DNA from: Treponema sp. | Lineage (GTDB): Bacteria; Spirochaetota; Spirochaetia; Treponematales; Breznakiellaceae | Length of the DNA stretch: 34,789 bases | NCBI GenBank assembly: GCA_031276295.1 | Contig: JAISNI010000065.1 | Span: 1-34,789 of the forward strand | Reading direction: 5' to 3' | Part shown: piece after piece, positions 8,565 through 15,321 of the stretch | How the letters are laid out: each line of letters starts with the position of its first letter | Numbering within the stretch: the first letter of the stretch is position 1 | Notes under the pieces: generated by a model | Seen by the model: the letters and a program-made list of their open reading frames with translations, nothing else | Databases searched by the model: none | What the model was told of the DNA's origin: nothing | Program-made: the position numbers and the translations under genes

Positions 8565-10106
8565 ATGCAAAAATCTACTATCTGTTTACCTGATAACTTT
8601 ACTCTTCAAGGCGCTTTTTTCTTTATGCTGTTGTTTGCATGGGGAATATTTCCCGCGGCAGTCCAGGCTCAAACCGTGTTTCCCGGCCTTAATCCTGATC
8701 CCAAGGCTTTTGAATATGCGTTGAGGGCTGAAAAGGGCGGCCTGAACTGGCAAGATATGGCCGAAATGAGCCTTTGGGCATCAGGCGCGGATATTAACGG
8801 CAGTATTAAGGTAAAGGGAAAAAACGGCACTTACGGCGGAATTATACGCGGCGCCATTCTGGAACTGCAAAACGCGCCGGACCTTCCAGACAGCCTCACG
8901 GAACGGGGCGAGTATGTTCTGAGCTTTCTGTATAAAAAATTCCTTAAAAGATATTCCCTCAAGCAAACCAAAGTTGATGCGATTTTCCAGACGGGATACT
9001 ACAACTGCGTCTCTTCGGCGGCCCTCTACCTGATATTTGGAACGGCGGTGGATATTGAAATCGAAGGCGTTTTAACCAGGGATCACGCATTTGTAAGCGT
9101 TCAGACTGAGGAAGGGCCTATTGATGTGGAAACAACCAATCAATACGGCTTTGACCCCGGCAACCGTAAGGAATTTCATGACGGTTTCGGCAAGGCTACA
9201 GGTTTTGCCTATGTACCGGCAAAAAATTACCGGGATCGTTCGCCGCTCAGCAACCTGGAACTGATCTCCGTTATTTTTTCCAACCGTATTTCAGACCTGC
9301 AAAGCCAAGGACACTACGATGAGGCTATTCAGCTTGCGCTTGATCGGGCCGCCATGCTCTCCCGCCGTAAAAATCCGGTAGATTCCCCTTACTTTATTGA
9401 CCCTGAAAAGGATGTGTTGGACAGGCTTATGTTTTACGGCTCGAATCTGCTTAAAACCGGCAGGGAAGCGGATGTATTTAGATGGATGGATCTAACATCC
9501 GGTAAATTTCCCCCCGGCGAGTATGAGGAAAAGCTCACGGAACTGAATTTTGCGGCGGTTAATAACCTTATACTGAAGTATGTCAAGGCGGGGAATTATT
9601 CGGAGGCCCGCGCGACTCTGAGCCGGGAGGGAGGCCGCATTGACGCGGAGGGCGCGGCTAAACTTGAGGTTATGATACTGGATACGGAACTTACCGATCA
9701 AACAAAGAGGATCAGAACCATTGCGGATGCCGAAGCTGTCCTTGCGGTAATTGACGAATCGGAGCAACATGCCGGCGGTATTCCGGCGGACCGTATTGCC
9801 GAATTGCGTAACTTTGCCCTTGTTAAAAAATCCGAACTGATCTCCAAAGCGCAGGGCTGGCCGGCCGCCATTGCTTTTCTTGAAACCGGCATTGCCCGGT
9901 ACGGGGCGAATCCTCTATTGGAAAAAAACCTTCAGGTATTCCGTTCCAACTACCTCGCGGATTTTCACAATGCCTTTGCCAGGGCGTATAACAGGCGCAA
10001 TTATACCGAGGCCCTTAAAATTGCCGAAGAAGCGCTCAAGGAATTCCCCGGCAACCGGCAGCTTACCTCAGACCTTGAAACGGCAAGAAAGGCCGCGGCA
10101 AACTAA
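8565..10106 (+). CDS. Exported transglutaminase-like / helical-repeat protein
   Basis: 513 residues. Residues 1-35 are a signal peptide (hydrophobic GAFFFMLLFAWGIFPAA, likely cleavage after VQA). The middle holds a transglutaminase-like arrangement: Cys148 in GYYNCVSSAALY, His174 in TRDHAFVSV and Asp187 in PIDVETT, in the order and spacing of a Cys-His-Asp triad. After about residue 240 the protein is alpha-helical with TPR-like pairs such as SQGHYDEAIQLALDRAAML, and it ends in a typical TPR, NYTEALKIAEEALKEFPGN. I infer a periplasmic protein acting on, or bound to, proteins or peptidoglycan; whether the triad cleaves or only binds cannot be told. Start ATG 8565 has AGAGGA upstream. It stands alone, convergent with the receiver gene. 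Confidence 0.8.
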   Translation: MQKSTICLPDNFTLQGAFFFMLLFAWGIFPAAVQAQTVFPGLNPDPKAFEYALRAEKGGLNWQDMAEMSLWASGADINGSIKVKGKNGTYGGIIRGAILELQNAPDLPDSLTERGEYVLSFLYKKFLKRYSLKQTKVDAIFQTGYYNCVSSAALYLIFGTAVDIEIEGVLTRDHAFVSVQTEEGPIDVETTNQYGFDPGNRKEFHDGFGKATGFAYVPAKNYRDRSPLSNLELISVIFSNRISDLQSQGHYDEAIQLALDRAAMLSRRKNPVDSPYFIDPEKDVLDRLMFYGSNLLKTGREADVFRWMDLTSGKFPPGEYEEKLTELNFAAVNNLILKYVKAGNYSEARATLSREGGRIDAEGAAKLEVMILDTELTDQTKRIRTIADAEAVLAVIDESEQHAGGIPADRIAELRNFALVKKSELISKAQGWPAAIAFLETGIARYGANPLLEKNLQVFRSNYLADFHNAFARAYNRRNYTEALKIAEEALKEFPGNRQLTSDLETARKAAAN

Positions 10107-10125
10107 GGTTTATTCGCACCTCTAA

Positions 10126-10170
10126 CAGCCTGTTGTTGCACCTGTAGATTTGGCACCGAAGCGCGACAGG
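10126..10170. repeat. Copy A of an intergenic CAGCCTGTT repeat
   Basis: Starts CAGCCTGTTGTTGCACCTGT and lies 20 nt after the stop of the transglutaminase-like gene, in the gap between convergent genes. Related openings occur at 14005 and 27631. It can fold weakly through CCTGT and ACAGG. It lacks the TTTGCAT/ATGCAAA core seen in the other two copies, so it is the most degenerate one. Confidence 0.4.
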
Positions 10171-10173
10171 TTG

Positions 10174-10575
10174 CTAGAGATTAGCTAAGATCCCCACCCG
10201 CTTAGGGGCTTTTAACGCCATTTCTATCTTTTGATGCAATACTTCCGCGTTGACCGGCTTTGATATGCAGTCATTAGCCCCGTGCTTTTTCGCGTGTTCT
10301 ATAGATTCAGGGGTATCGTAACTGCTCACAACGATCACCGGTATCTGCATGTGCCGCGGATCTTTTCGTATCTCATGGAGGAACTCAAATCCCGACATAT
10401 GAGGCATCATAATATCCAGCAGGATAAGATCAACCGTTGTTGTTTTGAGAAAGGTCAGAGCTTCAGTGGCCGATTTGGATACCCGCACATCGTATGTCGG
10501 AGACAAAAAATTACTCAGAACCATAAGATCCATTTTATTATCATCAATACTGAGAATTATTTTTTTATCATCCAT
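10174..10575 (-). CDS. Single-domain response regulator (CheY-like)
   Basis: 133 residues that are almost entirely a receiver domain: acidic pair Asp11/Asp12 in LSIDDNKMD, phospho-acceptor Asp54 in ILLDIMMPHMSG, Ser84 in VIVVSSYD and Lys106 in CISKPVN. There is no output domain, so it acts through a protein partner; the histidine kinase is not nearby. It begins 27 nt after the end of the malic enzyme gene on the same strand, with GGAAAGGGAG upstream, so the two are probably co-transcribed. The metabolic pairing is unexplained. It is not clearly the chemotaxis CheY. Confidence 0.88.
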   Translation of the reverse strand: MDDKKIILSIDDNKMDLMVLSNFLSPTYDVRVSKSATEALTFLKTTTVDLILLDIMMPHMSGFEFLHEIRKDPRHMQIPVIVVSSYDTPESIEHAKKHGANDCISKPVNAEVLHQKIEMALKAPKRVGILANL

Positions 10576-10602
10576 AAAATTTAAACTCCCTTTCCAAAAA
10601 AA

Positions 10603-12060
10603 TTATATATCTTCTATACTTTTAATCGCTTCCTTGAGCGCTTCTTCAAGCATTGCGGCAGGAGGTTCTTTAATATGCCCAAGTTTCTGTAAATCATCCA
10701 CAACCGCCCGTGCATCCGAAATATCCTGTTTTGCCTGTCTGTAGACTTCGTCCCGGCTTAGTTCTATACGGGCAAGCCCTTCCCTGACAGCCTGTTCCGC
10801 CACATCGGCGGCCTCTTGGGCAAAAACATCCGTTTCTTCCATAGTGGCGACAATGTTATCACGCGTAATACCGCGTTTTTCGGAAAAATCGGCAATAGAG
10901 TGGGCGCAACGTATAGCCATACCATCGCTGATCTTGCGGGAACGCACAAGCAGGGCGCCTTTAAGGATACCGGGGAAGCAGACCGAGTTGTTTACCTGGT
11001 TGGGGAAATCGCCCCGGCCGGTAGCCACGATAAAGGCGCCTGCCTCCCGAGCCGCATAGGGCCATATCTCCGGCACCGGGTTGGCGCAGGCAAAGACTAT
11101 GGCCTTGTCCGCCATCGCACGTATCCACTCGCGTTTTACGGTGTCCGGGCCCGGTGTGGAAAGGGCTACCAGTACATCCGCCCCTTTCATTGCGTCTTCA
11201 ATTTTCGCTATCCTGCCGGGGTTTGTTTTTTCACAGATTTCCCACTTACGATAATTACGTTTATCCTTTTGAAGATCCTCGCGGCCCGGATGGAGGCCGC
11301 CTTTGGAATCGAACACGCACAGCCTGGCCGGATTGCCGCCGTCGGCAAGGATAAGGCGGGCAATAGTCGTATTGGAAGCCCCTGCCCCAAGAAGTACGAT
11401 TTTAGCCTCGGAAAGTTTCTTGCCGGCAAGTTTTAAGGCATTGAGTATCCCCGCCAGGGTGATACAGGCCGTGCCCTGGGCGTCGTCATGCCATACCGGA
11501 ATCTCGCAGGCTTCCCGCAATTCATCCAGGACCTTAAAGCAGTTAGGCTGGCTGATGTCTTCCAGGTTAATTGCCCCAAACGAAGGTTGTACCATCTTGA
11601 CAAATTCGATAATCTTGTCGGGATTACTTTTACCGTCGGGGCCCCGGGAATCTATACAGAGGGCCGCCGCGTCTATGCCCCCCAGGTACTTCATGATCAT
11701 CGCCTTGCCTTCCATAACGCCAAGCCCGCCCGGAGGCGTACAGTCGCCGTCTCCGAGAACCCTGGTGGAATCTGAAACAACGGCCACAAGATTGCCGCGG
11801 TTGGAGAGGGCAAAAGACGCATCCCTGTCGCCGCGGATAGTAGTTGATATTTTGGAAACGCCGGGGGTATACCACACGTTAAACCAGTTAAGCCCATAGA
11901 TGCCGCATTTAGGAACCGTCTGCATTTTACCGCCGTAAAATTGGTGGGCTTGAGCGGCAAGATTTTTGAGGAACAGGGTTTTTGCCTGGGCTTTTTGGTC
12001 TTCGGTAAAACCGGCGGGGAAAAGGTCATTCAGATTTTTAAGACTTGGATCGATTTGCAT
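10603..12060 (-). CDS. NAD(P)-dependent malic enzyme (malate to pyruvate and CO2)
   Basis: 485 residues from ATG 12060, chosen because AAAGGGAT lies just upstream; an in-frame ATG at 12099 would add 13 residues without family support. Malic enzyme signatures: VWYTPGVSK, VSDSTRVLGDGDCTPPGGLG, VMEGKAMIMKYLGG (catalytic Lys), the metal ligands in INLEDISQP and IPVWHDDAQGTA, a Rossmann motif VLLGAGASNTT, FACANPVPEIWP and TGRGDFPNQVNNSVCFPGI. Compared with short bacterial malic enzymes there is an N-terminal extension of about 50 residues and a C-terminal helical tail rich in Glu/Ala. It replenishes pyruvate and NAD(P)H in the cytoplasm. First gene of a likely two-gene unit with the receiver protein. 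Confidence 0.92.
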   Translation of the reverse strand: MQIDPSLKNLNDLFPAGFTEDQKAQAKTLFLKNLAAQAHQFYGGKMQTVPKCGIYGLNWFNVWYTPGVSKISTTIRGDRDASFALSNRGNLVAVVSDSTRVLGDGDCTPPGGLGVMEGKAMIMKYLGGIDAAALCIDSRGPDGKSNPDKIIEFVKMVQPSFGAINLEDISQPNCFKVLDELREACEIPVWHDDAQGTACITLAGILNALKLAGKKLSEAKIVLLGAGASNTTIARLILADGGNPARLCVFDSKGGLHPGREDLQKDKRNYRKWEICEKTNPGRIAKIEDAMKGADVLVALSTPGPDTVKREWIRAMADKAIVFACANPVPEIWPYAAREAGAFIVATGRGDFPNQVNNSVCFPGILKGALLVRSRKISDGMAIRCAHSIADFSEKRGITRDNIVATMEETDVFAQEAADVAEQAVREGLARIELSRDEVYRQAKQDISDARAVVDDLQKLGHIKEPPAAMLEEALKEAIKSIEDI

Positions 12061-12282
12061 TGAGTATCCCTTTAGAGTAAATTCCAGCCCTGGAACCAAG
12101 GCTTAGGCATGGTAATTGCCCACATACTTTATGTACCTATCACATCTATATATTATCTCTTTTTTAAATATCTGAAAAGAGCTTAACGTCAAATAAACGG
12201 TAAATTTTTTGTAACCATTCAGTCATAGCGTAATCTCAGAGCTTTTCTTGTTCTCCGCAGGCGGTCCCTACCGATAGCGGAA

Positions 12283-12311
12283 TTGCCATAACGGCGCCTA
12301 TCTACTATCAT
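12283..12311 (+). promoter_or_regulatory. Promoter of the RidA-family gene
   Basis: TTGCCA at 12283-12288 and TATCAT at 12306-12311 with a 17-nt spacer match the consensus at 5 of 6 positions each. The predicted transcript starts near 12318 and gives a 24-nt leader containing the AAGGAG binding site. The rest of 12061-12341 (divergent from the malic enzyme gene) holds a small palindrome TTCCAG-CC-CTGGAA at 12082-12095 and AT-rich sequence, and nothing else I can support. Confidence 0.6.
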
Positions 12312-12341
12312 TAAAAAGAGCATTAATCACAAGGAGTTATC

Positions 12342-12818
12342 ATGGATGTTTATGCAAGAATGAAGGAACTGAATATCAGCCTTCCCAAGCCGCCTGCCAA
12401 GGCGGGTATCTACGCCCAGGCCAAACGTTTTGGGAAGGATCTGGTGTATATTTCCGGCTGTGGCCCCGTATTGAACGAACCCGTCAAAGGCAAGTTGGGA
12501 AAAGAGTTTGACATTCCCCAAGGGCAGCAATGTGCCCGTAACTGTATGCTTAACGTACTTGCCGTATTGGAGGCCAACATAGGCAGCCTTAACAAAGTCA
12601 AGAACTGCGTTAAAATTCTTACCTTTGTGGCGGGAACCGATACCTTTTACGATCATCCGGCGGTGGCAAACGGCGGCAGCCAAGTCCTGGCCGATATTTT
12701 CGGCGCGGAAGCGGGAACGCCTACCCGTTCCGCGATAGGGGCGAACGCCCTGCCCGGCAATATACCCGTGGAGACCGAGGCGCTTTTTGAAATAGCCGAC
12801 GGCGCAGAATCGGTATAA
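12342..12818 (+). CDS. RidA family protein (YjgF/YER057c/UK114)
   Basis: 158 residues covering the whole RidA fold, including LVYISGCGP, QARNCMLNVLAVLEANIG-like helix (residues 66-86), VKNCVKILTFVAG and the C-terminal TPTRSAIGANALPGNIPVETEALFEI, where the Arg before SAIG corresponds to the ligand-contacting arginine. Family members deaminate reactive enamines/imines made by PLP enzymes such as threonine dehydratase, or have lost that activity. This one belongs to the longer, YjgH/endoribonuclease L-PSP-like subgroup by size, so its exact activity is open. Strong AAGGAG before the ATG; own promoter and terminator, hence monocistronic. Confidence 0.88.
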   Translation: MDVYARMKELNISLPKPPAKAGIYAQAKRFGKDLVYISGCGPVLNEPVKGKLGKEFDIPQGQQCARNCMLNVLAVLEANIGSLNKVKNCVKILTFVAGTDTFYDHPAVANGGSQVLADIFGAEAGTPTRSAIGANALPGNIPVETEALFEIADGAESV

Positions 12819-12830
12819 CAGAGCGAACAG

Positions 12831-12861
12831 CCGGAGGCGTCTTCATGTGCCTCCGGTCTTT
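12831..12861 (+). terminator. Terminator hairpin after the RidA-family gene
   Basis: CCGGAGGC (12831-12838) pairs with GCCTCCGG (12849-12856), an 8-bp GC-rich stem with a 10-nt loop, followed by TCTTTC. It starts 12 nt after the stop codon. The T tract is short, so termination may be partial. Confidence 0.6.
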
Positions 12862-12886
12862 CGCCGATAGTTCGGGGCTATCGGCG
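12862..12886. terminator. Second hairpin of a tandem pair
   Basis: CGCCGATAG (12862-12870) and CTATCGGCG (12878-12886) make a perfect 9-bp stem with a 7-nt loop, followed by the pyrimidine run CTTCCTTTCCC. It immediately follows the first hairpin and could act as a back-up terminator in the rightward direction. The remaining sequence up to 12976 shows no further structure I trust. Confidence 0.45.
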
Positions 12887-12976
12887 CTTCCTTTCCCTTG
12901 GAAAATATGAGAAAGGGCGGAGAACAGCTACGCCGTCCACTACCCTCGGGATAAAGGTGGCAACACGCCTCGATCA

Positions 12977-13366
12977 TTAACTACCTGTTTTTGTCGCGTA
13001 ATATGTTCCCGGATAATAAGTATTGCGGTTCAATACAACCGTAAGGGAATTTCCGTTGATTGTTGCAGTTCCAACATCAATGTTGCTCCGGCTACTTCTC
13101 AATGTGGCCGTATTTCCATTCCGTGTGTAGATTCCCGAATCTGAAAAATTCCTAGAGCCTGTAACACTAAGAGTCCAAGTTGTACTGGCGATAGTAACTG
13201 TGTAATTAGCGCCGTCCGTACTGCCTGAATATGTTCCGGTAATATCACTCCCAGTATTGTTGTTATTGCCGTTTCCGCTGGTCGTACCATTGTCGCACCC
13301 GGCCAGAGCTAACCCGATTATCGCCACGATGGCAATAACCCCCCAAAATTTGTAGATCTTTTTCAT
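12977..13366 (-). CDS. Small lipoprotein of unknown function
   Basis: 129 residues. A lipoprotein signal peptide ends in the lipobox LALAGC with Cys24 as the acylated residue. A Gly/Asn/Ser/Thr linker (residues 25-40) follows, then a compact beta-rich region with alternating Thr/Ser, for example ITGTYSGSTDG, NYTVTIASTTWTLSVTG and TATINGNSLTVVLN. This looks like a small antiparallel beta domain of the lipocalin/META-like sort; I do not recognise it further. Strong AGGAGG upstream. It is divergent from the XRE regulator and its -10 lies inside a palindrome, so it is a likely target of that regulator. Confidence 0.82.
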   Translation of the reverse strand: MKKIYKFWGVIAIVAIIGLALAGCDNGTTSGNGNNNNTGSDITGTYSGSTDGANYTVTIASTTWTLSVTGSRNFSDSGIYTRNGNTATLRSSRSNIDVGTATINGNSLTVVLNRNTYYPGTYYATKTGS

Positions 13367-13470
13367 AAAAAGCCTCCTGTACTATCTTCGGCCTTGTGGA
13401 TGGACGGTGTTTTTCCACCCGCAAAGGCACGTTTTCGGAATATCTTTTGGAGGATCAAACGATCTCATGT

Positions 13471-13501
13471 ATTCCTAATAGGAATATTATATTCCTATTA
13501 G
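13471..13501. promoter_or_regulatory. Operator palindrome between lipoprotein and XRE genes
   Basis: CTAATAGGAAT (13475-13485) and ATTCCTATTAG (13491-13501) form a perfect 11-bp inverted repeat with a 5-nt spacer. The left arm is itself part of a near-palindrome ATTCCTAATAGGAAT (13471-13485), so three half-sites lie in a row. The palindrome covers the -10 of the lipoprotein promoter and the expected -35 zone of the XRE gene. It is a natural binding site for the XRE protein encoded alongside. Confidence 0.65.
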
Positions 13502-13512
13502 ATTTTTGTCAA
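13486..13512 (-). promoter_or_regulatory. Promoter of the small lipoprotein gene
   Basis: Read on the minus strand, TTGACA (13512-13507) and TATAAT (13491-13486) are both perfect hexamers, with a 15-nt spacer that is shorter than ideal. The -10 occupies the centre of the palindrome at 13475-13501, so binding there would block this promoter. Confidence 0.6.
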
Positions 13513-13523
13513 TACCGCTCACT

Positions 13524-13529
13524 TATAAT
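13524..13529 (+). promoter_or_regulatory. Possible -10 of the XRE regulator gene
   Basis: A perfect TATAAT 31 nt before the start codon. The region 17 nt upstream (GATTTT) is not a good -35, which is common where an activator or autoregulator binds nearby; the palindrome at 13475-13501 ends right there. Confidence 0.4.
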
Positions 13530-13560
13530 TTAATAGAGGAGGTTTGAGAGGACATGAGTC

Positions 13561-13881
13561 ATGGACGGACAGACTATAAAGGCTACTTTAGGAAAAAATA
13601 TCAAGTTTCTACGTTCCCGCAGGGGTGTTACCCAGGCTGTTTTGGCCGAAGAAGCGGACATTTCCATCATTTTTCTAAGCAGTATTGAGCGGGGGACTAA
13701 ATATCCCCAGCCTGACGTTCTGGCACGCATAGCAAAAGCCCTTGAGGTTGAGGTTTTTGAACTTTTCAAGGGCGATCTGGTACCTTCCGATAGCAAGGAA
13801 CTGATTACCCGTCTTTCAGAAGACATTACGAGCAAGTTAAATTTGGCCTTGGAAGATGTTTTTAAAGAGTATTTAGGATAG
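13561..13881 (+). CDS. XRE-family helix-turn-helix transcriptional regulator
   Basis: 106 residues. The Cro/cI-type HTH occupies about residues 9-65: LGKNIKFLRSRRGVTQAVLA, ISIIFLSSIERGTKYPQPDV and LARIAKALEVEVFELFKG. The remaining 35 residues form an amphipathic helical tail, probably for dimerisation. Start ATG 13561 has GAGAGGA 8 nt upstream and a further GAGGAGG behind that. It is divergent from the lipoprotein gene across a shared palindrome, the usual arrangement of an autoregulated repressor and its target. No phage or restriction-modification genes are adjacent. Confidence 0.9.
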   Translation: MDGQTIKATLGKNIKFLRSRRGVTQAVLAEEADISIIFLSSIERGTKYPQPDVLARIAKALEVEVFELFKGDLVPSDSKELITRLSEDITSKLNLALEDVFKEYLG

Positions 13882-14004
13882 CCCCGTACCGGAAGCCCTA
13901 AAAGATGGTAAGCCAGCTGCAAAGGACAGCAAGCCATTCCTTCACGACAGGAAACCGCCATCCCTGCCGTCAAGGTAACAGCCATAAAGTTTCACGATCC
14001 CTGG

Positions 14005-14050
14005 CAGCCTGTTGCACCTGTGGATTATTTGCATATTCATGCAAAAAATC
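14005..14050. repeat. Copy B of the CAGCCTGTT repeat, with hairpin
   Basis: Opens CAGCCTGTTGCACCTGTGG and then folds: 14023-14034 pairs with 14039-14050 (GATTATTTGCAT against ATGCAAAAAATC) in 11 of 12 positions with a 4-nt loop. The same opening followed by TTTGCAT and ATGCAAA arms is found at 27631. First element of the gene-free block 13882-14570; positions 13882-14004 show nothing I can name. Confidence 0.5.
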
Positions 14051-14068
14051 TTGATTATCGGGGCTGCG

Positions 14069-14158
14069 CGGACCTTTGGTCCGATGGCAGTTTGCAAGGT
14101 ATAAAAATTCACTTTCGTGAATTTTTATACGATTTATGCGCGAAGCGTAACAAACTGC
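14069..14158. repeat. Nested palindromes, possible cruciform
   Basis: Three inverted repeats are packed together. CGGACC-TTT-GGTCCG lies at 14069-14083. GCAGTTTG (14087-14094) pairs with CAAACTGC (14151-14158). Inside that, 14099-14112 pairs perfectly with 14117-14130 (14 bp, loop TTTC; arm GTATAAAAATTCAC). No T tract follows, so this is not a standard terminator. It could be a transposon-derived or replication-associated structure, or the fold of a short RNA. Confidence 0.55.
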
Positions 14159-14220
14159 TAACACGGACAACGGCTCCACAATGGTATGACCGCGCCCCGG
14201 TTCTGCTCCACCAAAGCCGA

Positions 14221-14335
14221 GTCTGGAGGTTCCAGAGCCGAGTGCGGGACTTTCAGAAGCGGGTCTGGCGATTGCGGAGAGAAGTCTGGAACTTTTGAAG
14301 ATGGGTCTGGAAGTTGCGGAGCGGAGTCCGAAATG
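14221..14335. repeat. Tandem repeat with a 21-bp period, five units and part of a sixth
   Basis: Units begin at 14221, 14242, 14263, 14284, 14305 and 14326, exactly 21 nt apart, most opening GTCTGG or a variant and ending in GA/GG-rich sequence. The period of three times seven codons keeps a heptad in any frame (one frame reads RVWRFQS, RVRDFQK, RVWRLRR). Stops interrupt the possible proteins and no ribosome binding site is present, so I read it as a minisatellite or a relic of a coding repeat. Confidence 0.65.
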
Positions 14336-14525
14336 CCTCATTTCAAAATGTAACCATACGGAACTCTAATTCCTGTATAGACTTAGAGTTACAATATACC
14401 TATTTAGACTTCCGGATGACTTTTGAGCATCTTTGTAACTCCTTATTCTGTCTGGAATTAGCTCATTGCGTAATTTCCTGTAATACAACAACTTATGCCA
14501 TTTGGGTTACATTTTTAAAATGAGG
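14328..14525. mobile_element. MITE-like element with inverted ends
   Basis: CCTCATTTCAAAATGTAACC at 14336-14355 is the inverse of 14505-14525 (GGTTACATTTTTAAAATGAG and one more G), apart from one mismatch and one inserted base, giving a unit of about 190 bp with inverted termini and no gene. The 27 nt at 14328-14354, reversed, match 34250-34276 at the end of the transposase relic in 26 positions. A further partial copy (GTAACATTTTTTATGAGGCA) begins at 14541. It looks like a non-autonomous element or solo end of that transposon family. Confidence 0.5.
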
Positions 14526-14570
14526 TATGGGTCATTTTCGGTAACATTTTTTATGAGGCAACGCGCCTCC

Positions 14571-14599
14571 TTGACACGCCCGCGTCTTTTTTTCAAAAT
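14571..14599 (+). promoter_or_regulatory. Promoter just upstream of the DUF4912 gene
   Basis: TTGACA at 14571-14576 and CAAAAT at 14594-14599 are 17 nt apart. The predicted transcription start (about 14606) falls two nucleotides from the ATG at 14608, which also lacks a Shine-Dalgarno, so the mRNA may be leaderless. Confidence 0.5.
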
Positions 14600-14607
14600 A
14601 GATTGAT

Positions 14608-15318
14608 ATGGAAGAACACCGTATCACCAAAGAGTACCTCGAAAGCCTGACTATTGGTGAATTGACCCGTATGGCGGACGCCTATAACATCGACATTCCG
14701 CCGGACATGGAACGCATCTTTATTATTGAAGAACTGTGGGACTTTTTCTCGGAAGATGAAGATGCGGAGGAAGAGACGGCAATCCCTCTACAGGGGGAAG
14801 TTAGATACATTGAGAGCGTCCCCCTGCCTAAGCAGTATAATATTACCTTTATAGAGACGATACTGAGGGATCCCCTGTGGGTTTTTGCCTATTGGGAAGT
14901 TAAAAATAGCGAAAGGGAAAAATACGAGAAGGACGGCGAATTTGAAGGTTACGAGCTTTTGGTGGAACCGCTGAACCGTCAGGATGGTAATGCGTTTACT
15001 ATCCAGGTGGGAAACGACGATCATGCCTGGTATCTGGGCTTTCCGCCCGAAGGCGGAAGATACCGGGTAAAACTCTGCGTACTTATGGAGGGGCAAAGGT
15101 TGGTTCTTGCCGTTTCGCGGCCCTTTATCCTTCCGTTTTTGGCGCAGAATCCTATGCGTAGTGAGTGCTGTTTGGGGGCGCGGCTTGATCCGCGCGAAGC
15201 AGAAATATACCGGAATCCTCTGGCTATTCTATCCGGCGTTGAAGATTTTCATATACTCCGTAATGAAGACAGGGCTGCCAGGGCTAAACGGTACGGCGAT
15301 TCCCATCAGGCAGGCTAG
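14608..15318 (+). CDS. DUF4912 domain protein
   Basis: 236 residues. Residues 4-50 form a SAP/Rho-N-like helical motif (KEYLESLTIGELTRMADAY, then DIPPDMERIFIIEELWDFF). An acidic linker follows, and from about residue 70 the DUF4912 domain with its hallmark ILRDPLWVFAYWEV and the beta-sandwich-like RYRVKLCVLMEGQRLVLAVS. DUF4912 proteins are often encoded next to GH57 enzymes, as here, so a role in binding glucan or glycogen or assisting the enzyme is a reasonable inference, though the function is unproven. The next gene starts 3 nt after its stop. No ribosome binding site precedes the ATG. Confidence 0.85.
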   Translation: MEEHRITKEYLESLTIGELTRMADAYNIDIPPDMERIFIIEELWDFFSEDEDAEEETAIPLQGEVRYIESVPLPKQYNITFIETILRDPLWVFAYWEVKNSEREKYEKDGEFEGYELLVEPLNRQDGNAFTIQVGNDDHAWYLGFPPEGGRYRVKLCVLMEGQRLVLAVSRPFILPFLAQNPMRSECCLGARLDPREAEIYRNPLAILSGVEDFHILRNEDRAARAKRYGDSHQAG

Positions 15319-15321
15319 ACT

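Noticed and set aside
12935-12985. T-box-like string GGTGGCAACACGCC
   Set aside because: It recalls the T-box antiterminator (GGTGGNACCGCG), but the match is imperfect, no specifier stem or terminator pairing is visible, and no aminoacyl-tRNA or amino-acid gene follows on that strand.
14221-14335. CRISPR array
   Set aside because: The repeats are contiguous 21-bp units without unique spacers, the units diverge, and there are no cas genes.
13970-14341. Open frames on either strand across the repeat island (92 and 123 codons)
   Set aside because: They run through palindromes and the tandem repeat, lack ribosome binding sites and look like no protein; best explained by repeat DNA.
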